From the NCBI GenBank assembly GCA_002099365.1, contig MSED01000015.1, positions 2,046,001-2,110,000 on the forward strand: DNA of 64,000 nt. Direction: 5' to 3'. The notes beneath the pieces are model-generated. The model ran no database searches and was not told the origin of the DNA. It saw nothing but the letters and a program-made list of their open reading frames with translations. Source of the stretch: Phialophora verrucosa. Its lineage: Eukaryota > Ascomycota > Eurotiomycetes > Chaetothyriales > Herpotrichiellaceae. A program made the translations under genes and the position numbers. Below, one piece after another: positions 44,099-55,800 of this stretch; the first letter of the stretch is position 1, and the number at the start of each line of letters is the position of its first letter.

Positions 44099-44697
44099 TC
44101 AAGTGCTAGCATGTGTTCTGGTCCATTCTCTCGCTGTTTGAATGGCAGCCTCTTGGTCCTCCTTCCACCGCTGAGCCACATCATTTGCCAATGGATCATC
44201 TGGATTAGGCGCGCCTAGCAAAGCCTGTATCGAAAGAAGAATGGTCCTTATCTGTAGTGCTGGCGACCAGTTGCCTGAAGAGAAGATCAGTGCTATTCTT
44301 TGAAACAGTATCACGACCTACTCTTCAAGACATCCAAGCAGATTCGTCCCAGTTTGTCGATGTTAGGGTGGTATATCTTGGTGAGGAACCTGATTTTGGG
44401 TGGGGTCATGGGATAGTCGTCTGGCAAGAACAACTCGAGCTTGAAGATACCTCCTGCAAAGAATCAGCCATTGCCCCAGAGGCTTGGGTGTCATGTCGAC
44501 GTACCCTCGTAAGGTGATTGAGAAGGGCCGTGAATGCTGACATCAAAGTATCGGAGATTGTCTTCGTGGGGTACTGCGCTGATTCCTGGAACACTGGACA
44601 ACTCAGACTATATCCTGCAGCTCACGGCTGTGGTAAAGACTTACGGCTCGGCCATCAGTCTCTCAGTCTCTTTAATGATCCGCTTCGGCAGCGCCAT
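44099..44697 (-). CDS. UBC13: Ubiquitin-conjugating enzyme E2 Ubc13
   Basis: Four exons: 44697-44645, 44593-44505, 44453-44322, 44274-44099; 149 aa, the usual length. Reads ALPKRIIKETERLMAEPVPG, AVPHEDNLRYFDVSIHGP, PYEGGIFKLELFLPDDYPMT, then HPNIDKLGRICLDVLKSNWS with active-site Cys near residue 86, and LQIRTILLSIQALLGAPNPD. The line is nearly identical to human UBE2N. With an Mms2-type partner it builds Lys63-linked ubiquitin chains in post-replication DNA repair. Acceptor choice in intron 1 (TCCAG before TGTTCCAGG) is fixed by the conserved VPGI. Confidence 0.97.
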
Positions 44698-46118
44698 CGT
44701 GAATGTGTGTTTTATCTTGTGCCGCCGAGTGCGAAGGCACTAACTAAGGAGCAATGCGACCTCGTCTTGTTTTCAACAGCCTTGCAAACGAACAAACCCG
44801 AGTCACAGTGTGGGAAACAGAGGCTGAGAAGGTGGAAGTCGAGTCTTTAGGCGGAAAGTGGGGTGCGGTTTTAATTCTCGGGGAGGAGCCAATTCTTGGT
44901 TGAAGATCAGCGAATTGCGAGGCCGAAGATGAATTTGTCAAGGCCGATAACGAGAATCAAGATCGTGGCTGCCTTTGTTGCGCTATTTGTTCCTCGTATG
45001 TCACAGATGAATCTCCAATCTCAAGTGATGTTCAGATGCGTCAAACTGCGCCTGTCGGCTGCGTCATTCACAGGCGGCTGATGGCGAAATGATGCTTCAC
45101 CGTAGTGCTTCATCCTAGGCGTGCATGGTGCTAGGCCCAACACGGTTTCTTCAAGCATCGACCAGACCATGTCCCTCTTTGCTCTTGCTCGAGGCCGCTA
45201 CTAATGAGCAGATGATATGGCACTGTCCCACCTAGTAGACGTGTAACAAGGTCCCCATGATCTAACTATAGTAAGTTCCATCTTGGAAGCAGCCCTTCAG
45301 GCAGTTACGGCAATAGATGTGAGATTGTCTTCAAGGAAGGTCGTTTTTGGTGAAGAGATGGAGAGATCGAACGATAGGAGCTGCAAGTTTTCAGATGCAA
45401 TATGCACCGGCCCGAGATCAAGTCGATACTTGCTTATATGCAAACCGTGCGTGACCGAGTTGATTGGCAAGTTGCTCTCCTGTCTTTAATTCCTACCTAT
45501 ATCCTGCTAGCGGGCTCCAAGTGCAACTGTACAGGCTGATCCCCGGGCACAGCGCTCTCCAGACCCCCATCAGCAGAGTAAGCAGCAGCGAACACAGCAA
45601 CTCCCTCATTGCCGCTGTACATTCGACCCGACTTCAGGCACAACGTGTCGGGCTGGGGATGCGCTGGCCAGTCCCGCATTTTAGGGTCCCGCATGCCGGT
45701 ACGGCATCTCGAGATTTCTTAAGGTTCGACCAGCCTCGTACATAAACAACCCCGTACTTCCCCAACAGTGGCAACATCAGGCCATTGTCCCACATCTTGG
45801 ACATCCAAAGACCAGACAATGGCTTCGACACTGCTTCTTCGGCAGGACGTATTCCATTCGTTCGTAGGAATTAGACGTGCCTCGTTGAAAAATCAGACGA
45901 AGGCCGAAACGCTCTCGTTCACTAGCCGTTCGTAGTCTGTCACAACCATTCTCGAGGCTAACAAGCGATTCCAGATCTGCGGTGGGAGCTTATATTGCTC
46001 AGAGTCGCCCACATATTCGTTCTGGTGAGCTGACCAGACTGGGTTGTTGATATCGTTCTTCTCGAGCTTGCAGTCCCCAAAAATCAAAACTACAGCAACC
46101 TCAAAGGTGCGCGAGGAT
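44698..46118. other. Intergenic with protein-like relic on the minus strand
   Basis: 1.42 kb. On the minus strand between about 46070 and 45635 two overlapping frames look protein-like. One contains SAHQNEYVGDSEQYKLPPQI and RLLASRMVVTDYERLVNES, runs through one TGA, and continues as FFNEARLIPTNEWNT. The other continues as SGLWMSKMWDNGLMLPLLGK and YGVVYVRGWSNLKKSR. Together they suggest a decayed gene divergent from the monooxygenase. On the plus strand a short hydrophobic frame (ITRIKIVAAFVALFVP, about 44930-44998) precedes a GTATGT donor but I cannot complete a gene. Confidence 0.35.
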
Positions 46119-48215
46119 ATGGAGACTACAGATGTCATCATTTGCGGTTGTGGTCCAACCGGCGCTCTGCTAAGCGGTCTGTTGGGTCGATCTTCTGTCA
46201 ATAATGTTGTTCTAGAGAGGGAAATGGAAGTGGTAACAGATCCGCGCGGTATAGCCCTTGATGAGGAGGGCATTCGACTGCTCCAGGAGCTGGGGCTTTA
46301 TGACAAGATACACACGGAGATTGCTCAACACATTGGTTGGACCTATTTCACATCCGGCAAGCACGGACTCACGACCAGGCCCTTTCTGGGTATGAATCTG
46401 GGCACTGTTGAAGGAGGGACAGGCCACGTGGGTGTGATTGCGCACAAACAACCCCTGATGGAGAAACACCTCCGCCTGGTTGCTAGCAGCTGTCCGTCCT
46501 CTAATCTACGGCTCGGCTCAACAATTGTCGGTATTGAAGAGGACGAGGACTGGGTCTATGCGAAGTACGTTGACGCGAACGGCATGGAACGCAAGGTTCG
46601 GGGGAAATTCCTTGTTGGCGCAGATGGGAAGACAGGTTATACCCGGAAGCATTATCTGGAACCAAAAGGAGTCTTGCTGCAGACTCTTTCGGGGTGAGTT
46701 GGGGTTCACTATCGCACCGGTCAGGTCTAGGGCTGACAAAATCTCAGTTATGAATACCAAGAAACGTGGGTGGCAATGAACTGGCATATGGACCTGCCAA
46801 CCCCCGAGACGCACCCGGAATTTCCGCTGTGGAAACTCAATTACACCCCTCAACAAGTTTACGATGCCTTCTTCCTTCCAGACTTCCGGTTTATCGGCAA
46901 TCCCGACCGGCCCGCAGTTTGTGGTACTTTCGGCCCGCGAAGTGAGAGACTGTGGAGGTTTGAATTCGTCGTGGACAAAGGAGAAGACCCCCAGGAGATG
47001 TCGACTTGGGAGAAGGCATCCGAGATCGTTCTGCCATATTTGACTTATCCGGGCTCAAAGTACAGGTATGCTGCCCTCGAAATTTACGTGCATCCGGGGT
47101 GAGTCCCGCTCACATGGAAATGCGCAGTTTGAGAGACCCAGTCCAATACCCCACTGACTGCATCCATGTTCTGCGATCGAGGCCCTTCACCTTCGCTGCC
47201 CGGAGCTGCAATCGGTGGGCAGTTGGAAGGGTATTACTTTGCGGCGACGCCGCACATGTCATGCCACCTTGTATGTGTCTGCACAACGCAAAGCGAGAAG
47301 TTGCTGACGGGAGTAGTTGGTGGCCAGGGAATTGCCTCAGGTTTCAGGGACGCTTCAGGAATCGCGTGGAGACTTGCTCTTGCTTGTCGTCCCAATTTCG
47401 ATGGAAGCTATGCGGACCTTTTCAATGGCTGGTTTTTGGAAAGAAAGCAACAACTGGACCGTTCTCTGGCTGCGACAGTGGTCAATGGAAATCTAACCAC
47501 GGCTCGGAATCCGGTGAAAATCTTCCTCAGGGATTGGCTCCTTTGGCTGATGCAACTTGTCCCGACCTGGAGGCACCACCTTGAACTGGGCCCTCGCGCG
47601 GAGGGCATGGGAAGGTACAAATACAGCAGTGGAATGGCATTTCTGCCTGATATTGCCGGTGGAAGGTGCTTGCCCCAAGTCTACTGTCGCTCAATCCACC
47701 AACTCACGAAAGACGAACCTCCGGCTGTGCAATTCACAGATGATGTCTTGCTCAATGGCCCCAGAGCCAATGCACTTGTGCGCCTCCTGGTCGCTGTTGA
47801 CGATATGAAACAGGTGGAGGAAGCCTGGATGGAACTGAAAGAGCTCGATCTTGAGAAGGCCTCTGATGGAGAGGTTCGTGGAAGTACTGCTTTGTTCTTG
47901 ATCCACGACCCAACCCTTGAGATCCGACAATGGAAGTCTTCATTGGACATCCCTCTGGAGAGCATATACCGAATAGCGACAGCAGACGAATTTGCCGCCT
48001 CCGACCTTTGCAAAAATCGTCCTTACCCGACCGGGTATGATATGTACCGAATCAAACGAGACACGAAGGGCAGGAAATACATCTTGGTGCGCCCAGATCG
48101 ATTTGTTTACGCGGCTTGCAACACGGGGTTGGAGCTCCTCGCAGCTTGCGAACGCATTCCGACCACGCTGTTGGGATCATGTCCAACAACCAAGAGGCCA
48201 CAGAGCAAGCTCTAG
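46119..48215 (+). CDS. FAD-dependent aromatic monooxygenase (PheA/TfdB-type hydroxylase)
   Basis: Four exons: 46119-46693, 46748-47065, 47128-47270, 47317-48215; 644 aa; introns 54, 62 and 46 bp. The Rossmann motif CGCGPTGALLSGLLGR is at residues 9-24. The second FAD signature is GRVLLCGDAAHVMPP, followed across intron 3 by FGGQGIASGFRDASGIAWR, typical of flavoprotein hydroxylases. The C-terminal thioredoxin-like region contains VLVRPDRFVYA-type sequence (KYILVRPDRFVYAAC). In intron 2 I use donor GTATGC at 47066, joining PGSKYS to LRDPVQYPTDC; the frame read straight through from there ends in a stop after 11 codons. Such enzymes hydroxylate phenolic rings or act in polyketide pathways. The next gene downstream is a transcription factor. 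Confidence 0.92.
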
Positions 48216-48926
48216 CCCTGCAAGACTTCTGGTTCTAGATCCCTTCTCTAGGTAACGACTCCGGGATACGGCAGTCGGCCTTGATCAACTTTTCTTGTCA
48301 CGATGACTTTGTCGACCTCTCTATCTAGGCGGTGTAACACATCGGGCGACGAAGGAGACGGCAGTGTCGTTCATTTGCATGTCGTTCTCTCATCAATGAT
48401 TGCTAGTCAAGGTATGGGACTTTGGCAACTAGTCCAAACTAGAAGCAGTTTCAGAATATTCCCTATTGGAAACGGTGGAGGTCAGTCCCGGCCACGCTGC
48501 CCAACGCAGCCTCCTCGCTGAGGTCTAATTAAGTTATTGTACGACGCTGGACCTTTGTCGTTTCTGAACCCGAGGTCTCGTGGCACCTTGGATGGGCTGG
48601 CGTGGCCAGGCGGGGCATGACGCGGGGACAGGGGAGGGAAAGGGGGGGAGGTTGCAGCCTCGTTGCGGGACCATGTCTCGTACCCCTGTGGCCAAGCGAC
48701 ACCGTCAAGACCCCCCGCAATCCTATCTGACCGTCCTCCCTCGGCAAGCCTCCGTGCTTGTCATCTTTGCACTAGATATTTCTCCACGACTCGTAGTATC
48801 CCTTGGTGGCGTGGGCGATCGAAGGTTCAGCCGTATTTCTTTCTGGCTATCGAATGAAGACTGTATGCCTTTCCAGCGGAATTGAGTTCAGTGGATCAAA
48901 CCACACCAGTTCAGGCCACTATCGAC
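48216..48926. other. Intergenic
   Basis: 711 bp between the monooxygenase and the transcription factor, same strand. Contains a G-rich run at about 48620-48650. It probably carries the regulator's promoter. No gene seen. Confidence 0.5.
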
Positions 48927-51545
48927 ATGAACTCCGAACAAGACCTCCAGAGGCAGGAAGGGACGTACCAGCAGAGTGCGACTACTTTCGGAGCTGGGAA
49001 GAGGAAATGTCCCTACTGCCCCAGCGAGTTCCGAAAGGCAGACCACTTCCATCGTCATATCCGCTCGCACACAAAAGAAAAGCCATTTCGCTGTCACATT
49101 TGCCGCAAATCCTTTCCTCGCCAGTACGTGCAGGTGGCCTCCATGACTTGAGGCAAAACTAACGCCAGAAGTGACACGCTTCTCCGGCATTCAAGAATCC
49201 ATAAAGAAGCTTCGGATGCTGGTCCTTCATCTGAAAAAGCAGCTTCAAATGGGCCGCCGGAAAGGGGACATCAGGATCAGTCTCTGCCTGACGGCTACTC
49301 TGCGGCCTCTAAGACTATGAGCCTCACTGGCATGATGGCCACCGAGCAATTAACACCAGCTTCATATTCCACGTCCGCGTCGCTGGCACAAGGGCATTGG
49401 GACGACGGCCAAGTCTCACGTAGCACGGCAATACAATCCTTCCCTCAAGGGATTCCAGGGTATCCAATTACCAGTATGCATGATATTCCGTCTGGGACCT
49501 ACTGCGCACCGGCTGCCAATCAATGGCAGACTGAATCCAATATGCTGCCGTCGCCTCGTGTGGCGGGAAATGATGTTCCGTTCGTTATGCGAAAGGACTG
49601 CTTCAGCGTCGATAGCCCACTGGAAGCTTCCGGCTGCACGAAGCCGCCTGCCTATAGCTCCACGCAATGGCTTCTGGAAGACGACTTCGACTTTACCGTC
49701 TTCGAGCACCTGGGCTTTAGCAATGCTCTTCACGAACCGCAGCCTGTCTGCCATGACAACGTCACGGAGCCTCAACTTCGTCGGGTACCCGAAAAACCCA
49801 AACAGCGGCCGGTTGTCTCTGATCTCAGACGTCTTTGGTATGTCCAAATTCCTGATATTGAAGCTGAAGCAGGTTCTGGCGCAGTCACTCCTGCGGACAA
49901 GGCTACGAGGTCTCTGGAGGATATCGATGAAGCGTACCGTGACAAACTAGCGAGGACACTTCGCCCCCCTATCCGCGATGATCCGCTACCTTCGATTGAG
50001 TTCCTGAATCTATGCATCCACCTCTTCTTCACCAGGTTCAATGTTGCTTTACCACTCATTCATGGTCCTACGTTTCGCCCGCGAAACAGCAATGCCTTAT
50101 TGGTTCTCTCCATCTGCTCGGCTGGATGTCTGTCACTGGGGTCCGACATGGCTGCGAAGATTGGCTCCATGCTTTTTGAACGAGTAAACAAGACCATCCT
50201 AGTGGCGCCTTGGGAGAGGGTCATTCCTCGATGCGGTGACCACACGTGGAACATCACCAAGGCGGCAATGATCGGTCAGACTTATGCACTTACTTCTGGA
50301 GATCCTGCGCATCGTGCTACGGCTGCTGCGTATCAGGGATCGCTGATTTATCTAGCCCGACACCACAAGCTGCTCAGTCCTTCACCACCCTTTCACCTCG
50401 AGGATGACCTTTCCGCCCAACAACTGGATAAGGCATGGAGGTCGTGGGCGAAGCAGGAGGAGCTGAGAAGGGTGGCCGTGCTGTTATACATACATGACGC
50501 CGAAATCGCCGCGCTCTTCCGCCATGAACCCATCTTCCGTCACAATGCCGGCTATATTCCCACCGTGTGTTCACACGAGCTGTTCTCAGCCCCCTCAGCC
50601 GCCATCTGGGCCTCGTTGTTCCGCACTGAGGCGCGTGAAGCACGATTTCATGGAGAATATCCCAGAACTGGACCACCAAACCGTTCGGGCAATGCAGATA
50701 TTAGAGCCCGGAACCTCAGCCCCCTGCAGACGGGGTTGAGTAACCAAAGGATGTTCAACGTGTACAACTCGCTCTCAGGTATTGGGGCATCAATTTGCGA
50801 ATGCTGGTATCTGGATCTCCTTTCTCCCACGATGGTCAACAAGTTTGAGTCGGACCTCCTGACCTGGTATGCGTCTTCTCCCAAAGCTCTCAAAGCGTCC
50901 AACGACCACTGCGAGCAGACAGAAACCCCTTTCAGCTTGCTCCCGCTATGGCATTACACCTTTATCACTTTGAGTACGAATCTCAATCTTCTGGAGCTGG
51001 CGGCGGGTAGGGAAGGGACTGATATTGCACCGTCAACAAGAGAGTACGTGCTGTCTTGGATCGCATCAACCGACTCGAAAAGGTGCCTACTCCATGCACT
51101 CTTTCTGCAAAACTTGATGGTGTCGACCAACATCGGTGCCCTCGTCGCCCCTCACACGCCCCGGATTCTATTCTCGGCCGCTCTCTGTTGGTACTGCTAT
51201 CTGCTGTACGTGCCAGAAAGCTCTCCATCGTCTGCACAGTCGGGGCGCTGTCTCCCAGACGGGTTTTCTGAAGCGTTGAACTCTCTCCCTGAGATTCAGC
51301 TTCTGCGGGAGGGCAGCAGCTCAAATTCGGCCAACATCTACCCGGTTCCGCACATTTTCAGTCAGACTCTTTCCACCCTGCCGAAAGTCCTGGTGGCGAA
51401 CTCGGCTGAAATGCAAGCGAGCACACTCTGTGTTATTGAGAATGTGCTTCGACGACTGGCCATGAGTGGCATATCCATCAAGTTTGCGGACCTAATACAA
51501 TCTTTCATATTCAGCGATGTTGATCAGGCAGGCCTGCACCAATGA
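48927..51545 (+). CDS. C2H2 zinc-finger transcription factor with fungal-specific domain
   Basis: Two exons: 48927-49123 and 49169-51545; a 45-bp intron with an AACTAAC branch site; 857 aa. Two C2H2 fingers at the N-terminus: CPYCPSEFRKADHFHRHIRSH (first His-His spacing 3) and CHICRKSFPRQ/SDTLLRHSRIH, the second split by the intron. A Ser/Pro-rich acidic region with LLEDDFDFTVFEHLGF may activate transcription. The fungal-specific regulatory domain starts near residue 300 (SIEFLNLCIHLFFTRFNVAL, PLIHGPTFRPRNSNALLVLS) and includes AAYQGSLIYLARHHKLL and RVAVLLYIHDAEIAALFRHE. Fungi have many such C2H2/Fungal_trans proteins controlling local gene sets. Its place next to the monooxygenase makes that gene a likely target, by inference. 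ATG 48927 is the first in the frame. Confidence 0.9.
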
Positions 51546-52818
51546 ACTGACCGACACACTTTCGCCCACTGGCCCCCGGTAATAGAACCGACCTTGGCTC
51601 AACAGTCCGCCCACGATGGCGCGAGTACCGAGTCATAATGCGAAGCACAGTACGTCTGCCTCTGCGTTAGACCGGCGCATGATGTGAAGGCGGGACACGG
51701 GGTCGTGGAAGGGTTTAGTGATACGGTTGAGGGCTTCAACGGCCACGAAACCATTTCAGCCCGAGATTCAGAGCTTGATTGCCTAATGACAACCACAACG
51801 AGAACATCCACCAAGTTCTCTGACTTTTCCACACTGCGTTGAAAATTCAGGACAAGGAATTCCTCCGTCAAGCTGCACGAGTGCGTGGCTGATTTCTCAT
51901 AATACTACAGAGTGACACGCTTTTCCTCCCGAGAGAAGGGGAACCCGGGCATTCAAAATAAGGGGCATTCAGAAGTGTGATAGAGGCTGCGAAGACTGTT
52001 ATCAAGTTCGCGCATGGTCCTCTGCGGCAGCCGATCGTATAGCGGCACAGGCAGCACAGTGGCGAGGCCAGCCTGTAGCCAGTGACTGACACTTGGAGTC
52101 AAATTGCTGTAGAGAAAAAACCAACAATAATAGGCACAGTCCCTGTTCATTGATTCCTCGTTTTCTAGCTGGCGTTGAGGAAGCATCGTCAATACTGTAG
52201 GTCTACCGCCTGTCTACTAGATGTGTCTTATCCTGCGATATACATACACAGCTTGGACCAGGTGCTACAGCGTTGGAGGTTGAACCTCCATCGGTGGCTA
52301 ACGACACCTGCGGTCCCTGATCCCATTGCATCTCAGCTCTCGCTTTGCTTCGGCCCAGTTACAGGACGATGTCGGTGGACTCCAGTGGATGCATTAGATA
52401 CAGAGTACTGTTTGATTAATTTAGATGGTGTCTCGGTGTCTTCGCCATGATGATAATGGTCACGTGGATGTCACGTGAGGAGAGAAGTGGCTGAGCGGGA
52501 CTTGGTCGTGACTCTCCGTCGCGCTGTCTCGACTCTGAAATACCCTCCACTTCGACATCTGGCACTTATCCACGCCTACGCACTCGCCCTACATCCCTAC
52601 TTCATGCGCTAAGCTCCTCATTATCTCTTGCCTTGGCTGAACCCGCCGAAGCGCGTCCTGGGAGCAGCAGATAGATGGCATGGTCATGTCCAGCATGCCA
52701 GCCTCTGCTTTGCACTTCCACACATCGAACAATCGATTCCGACATGGCCACCTGATGGTCATCGGTGATGCAGTCAGCCGCCATATTCGACAGATCAAAG
52801 ATCTAATCGTCTCTTAGA
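51546..52818. other. Intergenic
   Basis: 1.27 kb. A 77-aa minus-strand frame from ATG 52186 (includes HWLQAGLATVLPVPLYDRLP and RTMRELDNSLRSLYHTS) looks mildly protein-like and has a pyrimidine-rich CTACAG inside it, but I cannot build a gene. The right part is the WDR59 promoter. Confidence 0.4.
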
Positions 52819-55800
52819 ATGGCGCCGCGAGGTCCGGCTTCAGCTCTTGAGAGCGAAACCTTCGGCCAAGATGCGTCCTTTCGACTTGAGCAGCCGGTGG
52901 GATCCATGTCAATATCGCCGAGCGGACGCGACGTAGCCTTGGCCTCTAAAGAAGGACTCCATATCATTGATCTGGACTCGCCCTATTCCCCTCCGCGTTA
53001 CCTCCCACACCGGACTCCCTGGGAGGTCGCGGACGTGCAGTGGTCTCCTTTTGCGGCCCGAGACTATTGGGTGGTCAGTACATCGAATCAAAAGGCGCTG
53101 GTATGGAATCTGGAAGCTCGGTCATGGCAGGACCCCATTGAATTCGTGCTGCACGGCCACACTCGAGCAATCACCGATATCAACTTCTCGGCTCACAATC
53201 CCGACGTCTTGGCCACTTGCGCCGTGGATAGTTATGTGCACTCCTGGGATTTGAGAGCTCCATCGCGGCCGGTCAATACCTTCTCGGATTGGTTTGCCGG
53301 CGCCACCCAGGTGAAATGGAATCGGCAGGATGAACACGTCGTCGCAAGCTCGCACGATAAGTTTCTTCATGTCTGGGATGACAGAAATGGCGCATACCCC
53401 GTGCGGACGGTCGAAGCTCATGGGACCAAGATTTATGGAATCGACTGGAACCGACACCATCCAAACAAAATCGTCACTTGCTCGCTAGACAAGACCATCA
53501 AGTTCTGGGACTTTGAGGGCGAACAGAGCACTCTCGAGCGCGAAATTGACACGCCCTTTCCTGTCTGGCGGGCTCGGCACACTCCTTTCGGATGGGGTCT
53601 CCTCGTCATGCCACAGCGCGGTAACAGCGACTTACACCTCTACGATCGGCGTGCGGTCCATGGGGTCCTTGAGAGCGGCCGGGTTCGTCCGGTCGCGACG
53701 TTTCGGGGCCATGAAGGTCAGGTGAAAGAATTCCTGTGGCGCGCCCGCGGAAGCGTGGTGGATTCGGTCGATCACCGAGACTTCCAGTTGGTGTCTTGGG
53801 GGACCGATCGAGAGCTGAAGCTTCATGCCCTTGACCCCGAGATGTACGCAGACATTGGCTATGAAAAAGGCGTCTCTAAAGTCCAGCGGCTGAATTTTAC
53901 CCGTAAAGGCGCCATCTACAAAAGCTTTCGCGATGCCCCAGGGGACGCGGATTCGCCTATGGATGATACACCTCGAAGCGACCTGTCCGCGCGTCCCGGG
54001 CATTCGACGCATTTTCGACCCCGAAGCAGCACCAGTGTGGGCATGAACAAGATCCCGGTCTCCCAATTCCGCGGCTGGGTGCAAGGCGGCCGCCATGGTC
54101 AAAGATCGGGCATGCACGGCAAGGGAAACAATCGCCAGAGTGCCGACCCCATTGCCTGGCTGAAGAATGTGAAGATATCATCATGGGACCCCGACACGCT
54201 GGCAGAAGAGATCAGACACGTCGGAGAGAAATTCAAACGGGTGGAGTTTGAAATGGTCGATATCTCTCATCGCAAAGCGATCATGTCTCTGCAAGCTCCA
54301 TGGTGTGAGGACCAAGGCCAAGTCTTTTTGCGGGTGGAGATGAGGTTTCCTAAGCTGTACCCTCGAGGCGCAAATGCCGTCCTGACACTGCAGAAGTCGG
54401 CTTTTCTCGACGAGGCCAGACACAGACTGATCACGACCGAGCTACACACAATTGCAGAGACATACGCTTCCAGGAAGCGGGGATGCTTGGAAGCTATTTT
54501 GCGGTATCTGCTGAGGGAGCAGAGTCTCGAGCAGATCGTAGGGTGGGTGCTGGGAGAATCGTTGGTGGAGTCTAAGATCTTCGAGACTGGTGCCATTCCA
54601 GAGGACGATGAGAGCACTGACAGCGACGACGAGCTCGATGGTGTACGCGAGGGCCTCGACGCGTCGGCAAATGTTCTTGTGCCAATAGCCAAAGGATGTG
54701 GCGCGCTTTGGTCTGAAACTGGCAAACTGGTCTGCTTTTTTCCAGCCAAAGGAAACGAGCCTGCGTCGTTTCTAAACACGCTCGGCGTCAAGGATCTGGA
54801 AGATTCTCAGTCCAGCAGATTATTCGAAGGCTTTGGCCGTCTACATACCAGCTCTCCGGCCCGAAAGACGACAACGGGCACGAAAACTGCTGACGAGGAT
54901 TCGGACTCTGAGACCTCAGAGTCATCATGGAACTCCTCAAGCACCTCTTCTTCGTCCTTCGAAACTGAGCAGAACGAACGTGGCGTCTCATCGTACCGGA
55001 TTGGGGCTTCTGGCCACCAACAGCGCTCACGCTCGCCCGACCGGTCTAATCATTCTACCGCTGGTGGCGGCATGAAACTGAACGACGCCCCTCCTCGCAA
55101 GAGCGCCGTCGCGATTCGCACGTTCGATGACTTGGTTCCTTCCAAACGCGAGCTGGCTGTGGAGTATCATATCTTCGGCGATGGACAGGACGTTTGCAAG
55201 CATAACGCTGCCGTGGCCCGAGACGCCTCTCTGGAAGACCTCGCATCCGTGTGGACACTGGTGGGACTCGTGCTCGACGATACAGTCCCGCTTGAAGTCG
55301 TCCCCGAACTGAGCCATACCGCCGCCCAGGATATAACTATCATTGCGAGAGCGGTGACAAGGGATAATAAGCATAATCGTACCATAGCTGGTCTGCTAGG
55401 TCGAGAAGCAATGGGGAGAACGCGATGGGGCAACCATCCTCTGGGCGCACACTACTTGCTCCCAGCCATATTCGACCACTTTGAGCGGCTGGCAGACGTG
55501 CAAATGCTCGCGATGCTGGCCTGTGTCCTGGCATCCACGCTCAACCACGGTCTTATGCCCGGAGAAACCCTTCATAAGCAAGGGCTGCACACCCCGAACA
55601 ATGATCAACTCGTCCAGGTTGACTATTTTCCTTCGAGAGGTGTGGCCAGATCCGTGCTCCGAAAACACACCGATCCAGAGGGCCATGTCCTGATCGACAA
55701 TCAACCGATTCCTCCCAGCCCTGGCCTGCAACCTCCGAGTAGCAGCGGCAGTCAGCGAAGGCCACATCACGGCCTAATTCGGCAAGGAAGTCAATTCTCG

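Noticed and set aside
47066..47102. Read-through version of monooxygenase exon 2 (AALEIYVHPG then stop)
   Set aside because: A donor at 47101 would leave only a 27-29-nt intron, too short. The GTATGC donor at 47066 gives a 62-bp intron and the expected family sequence.
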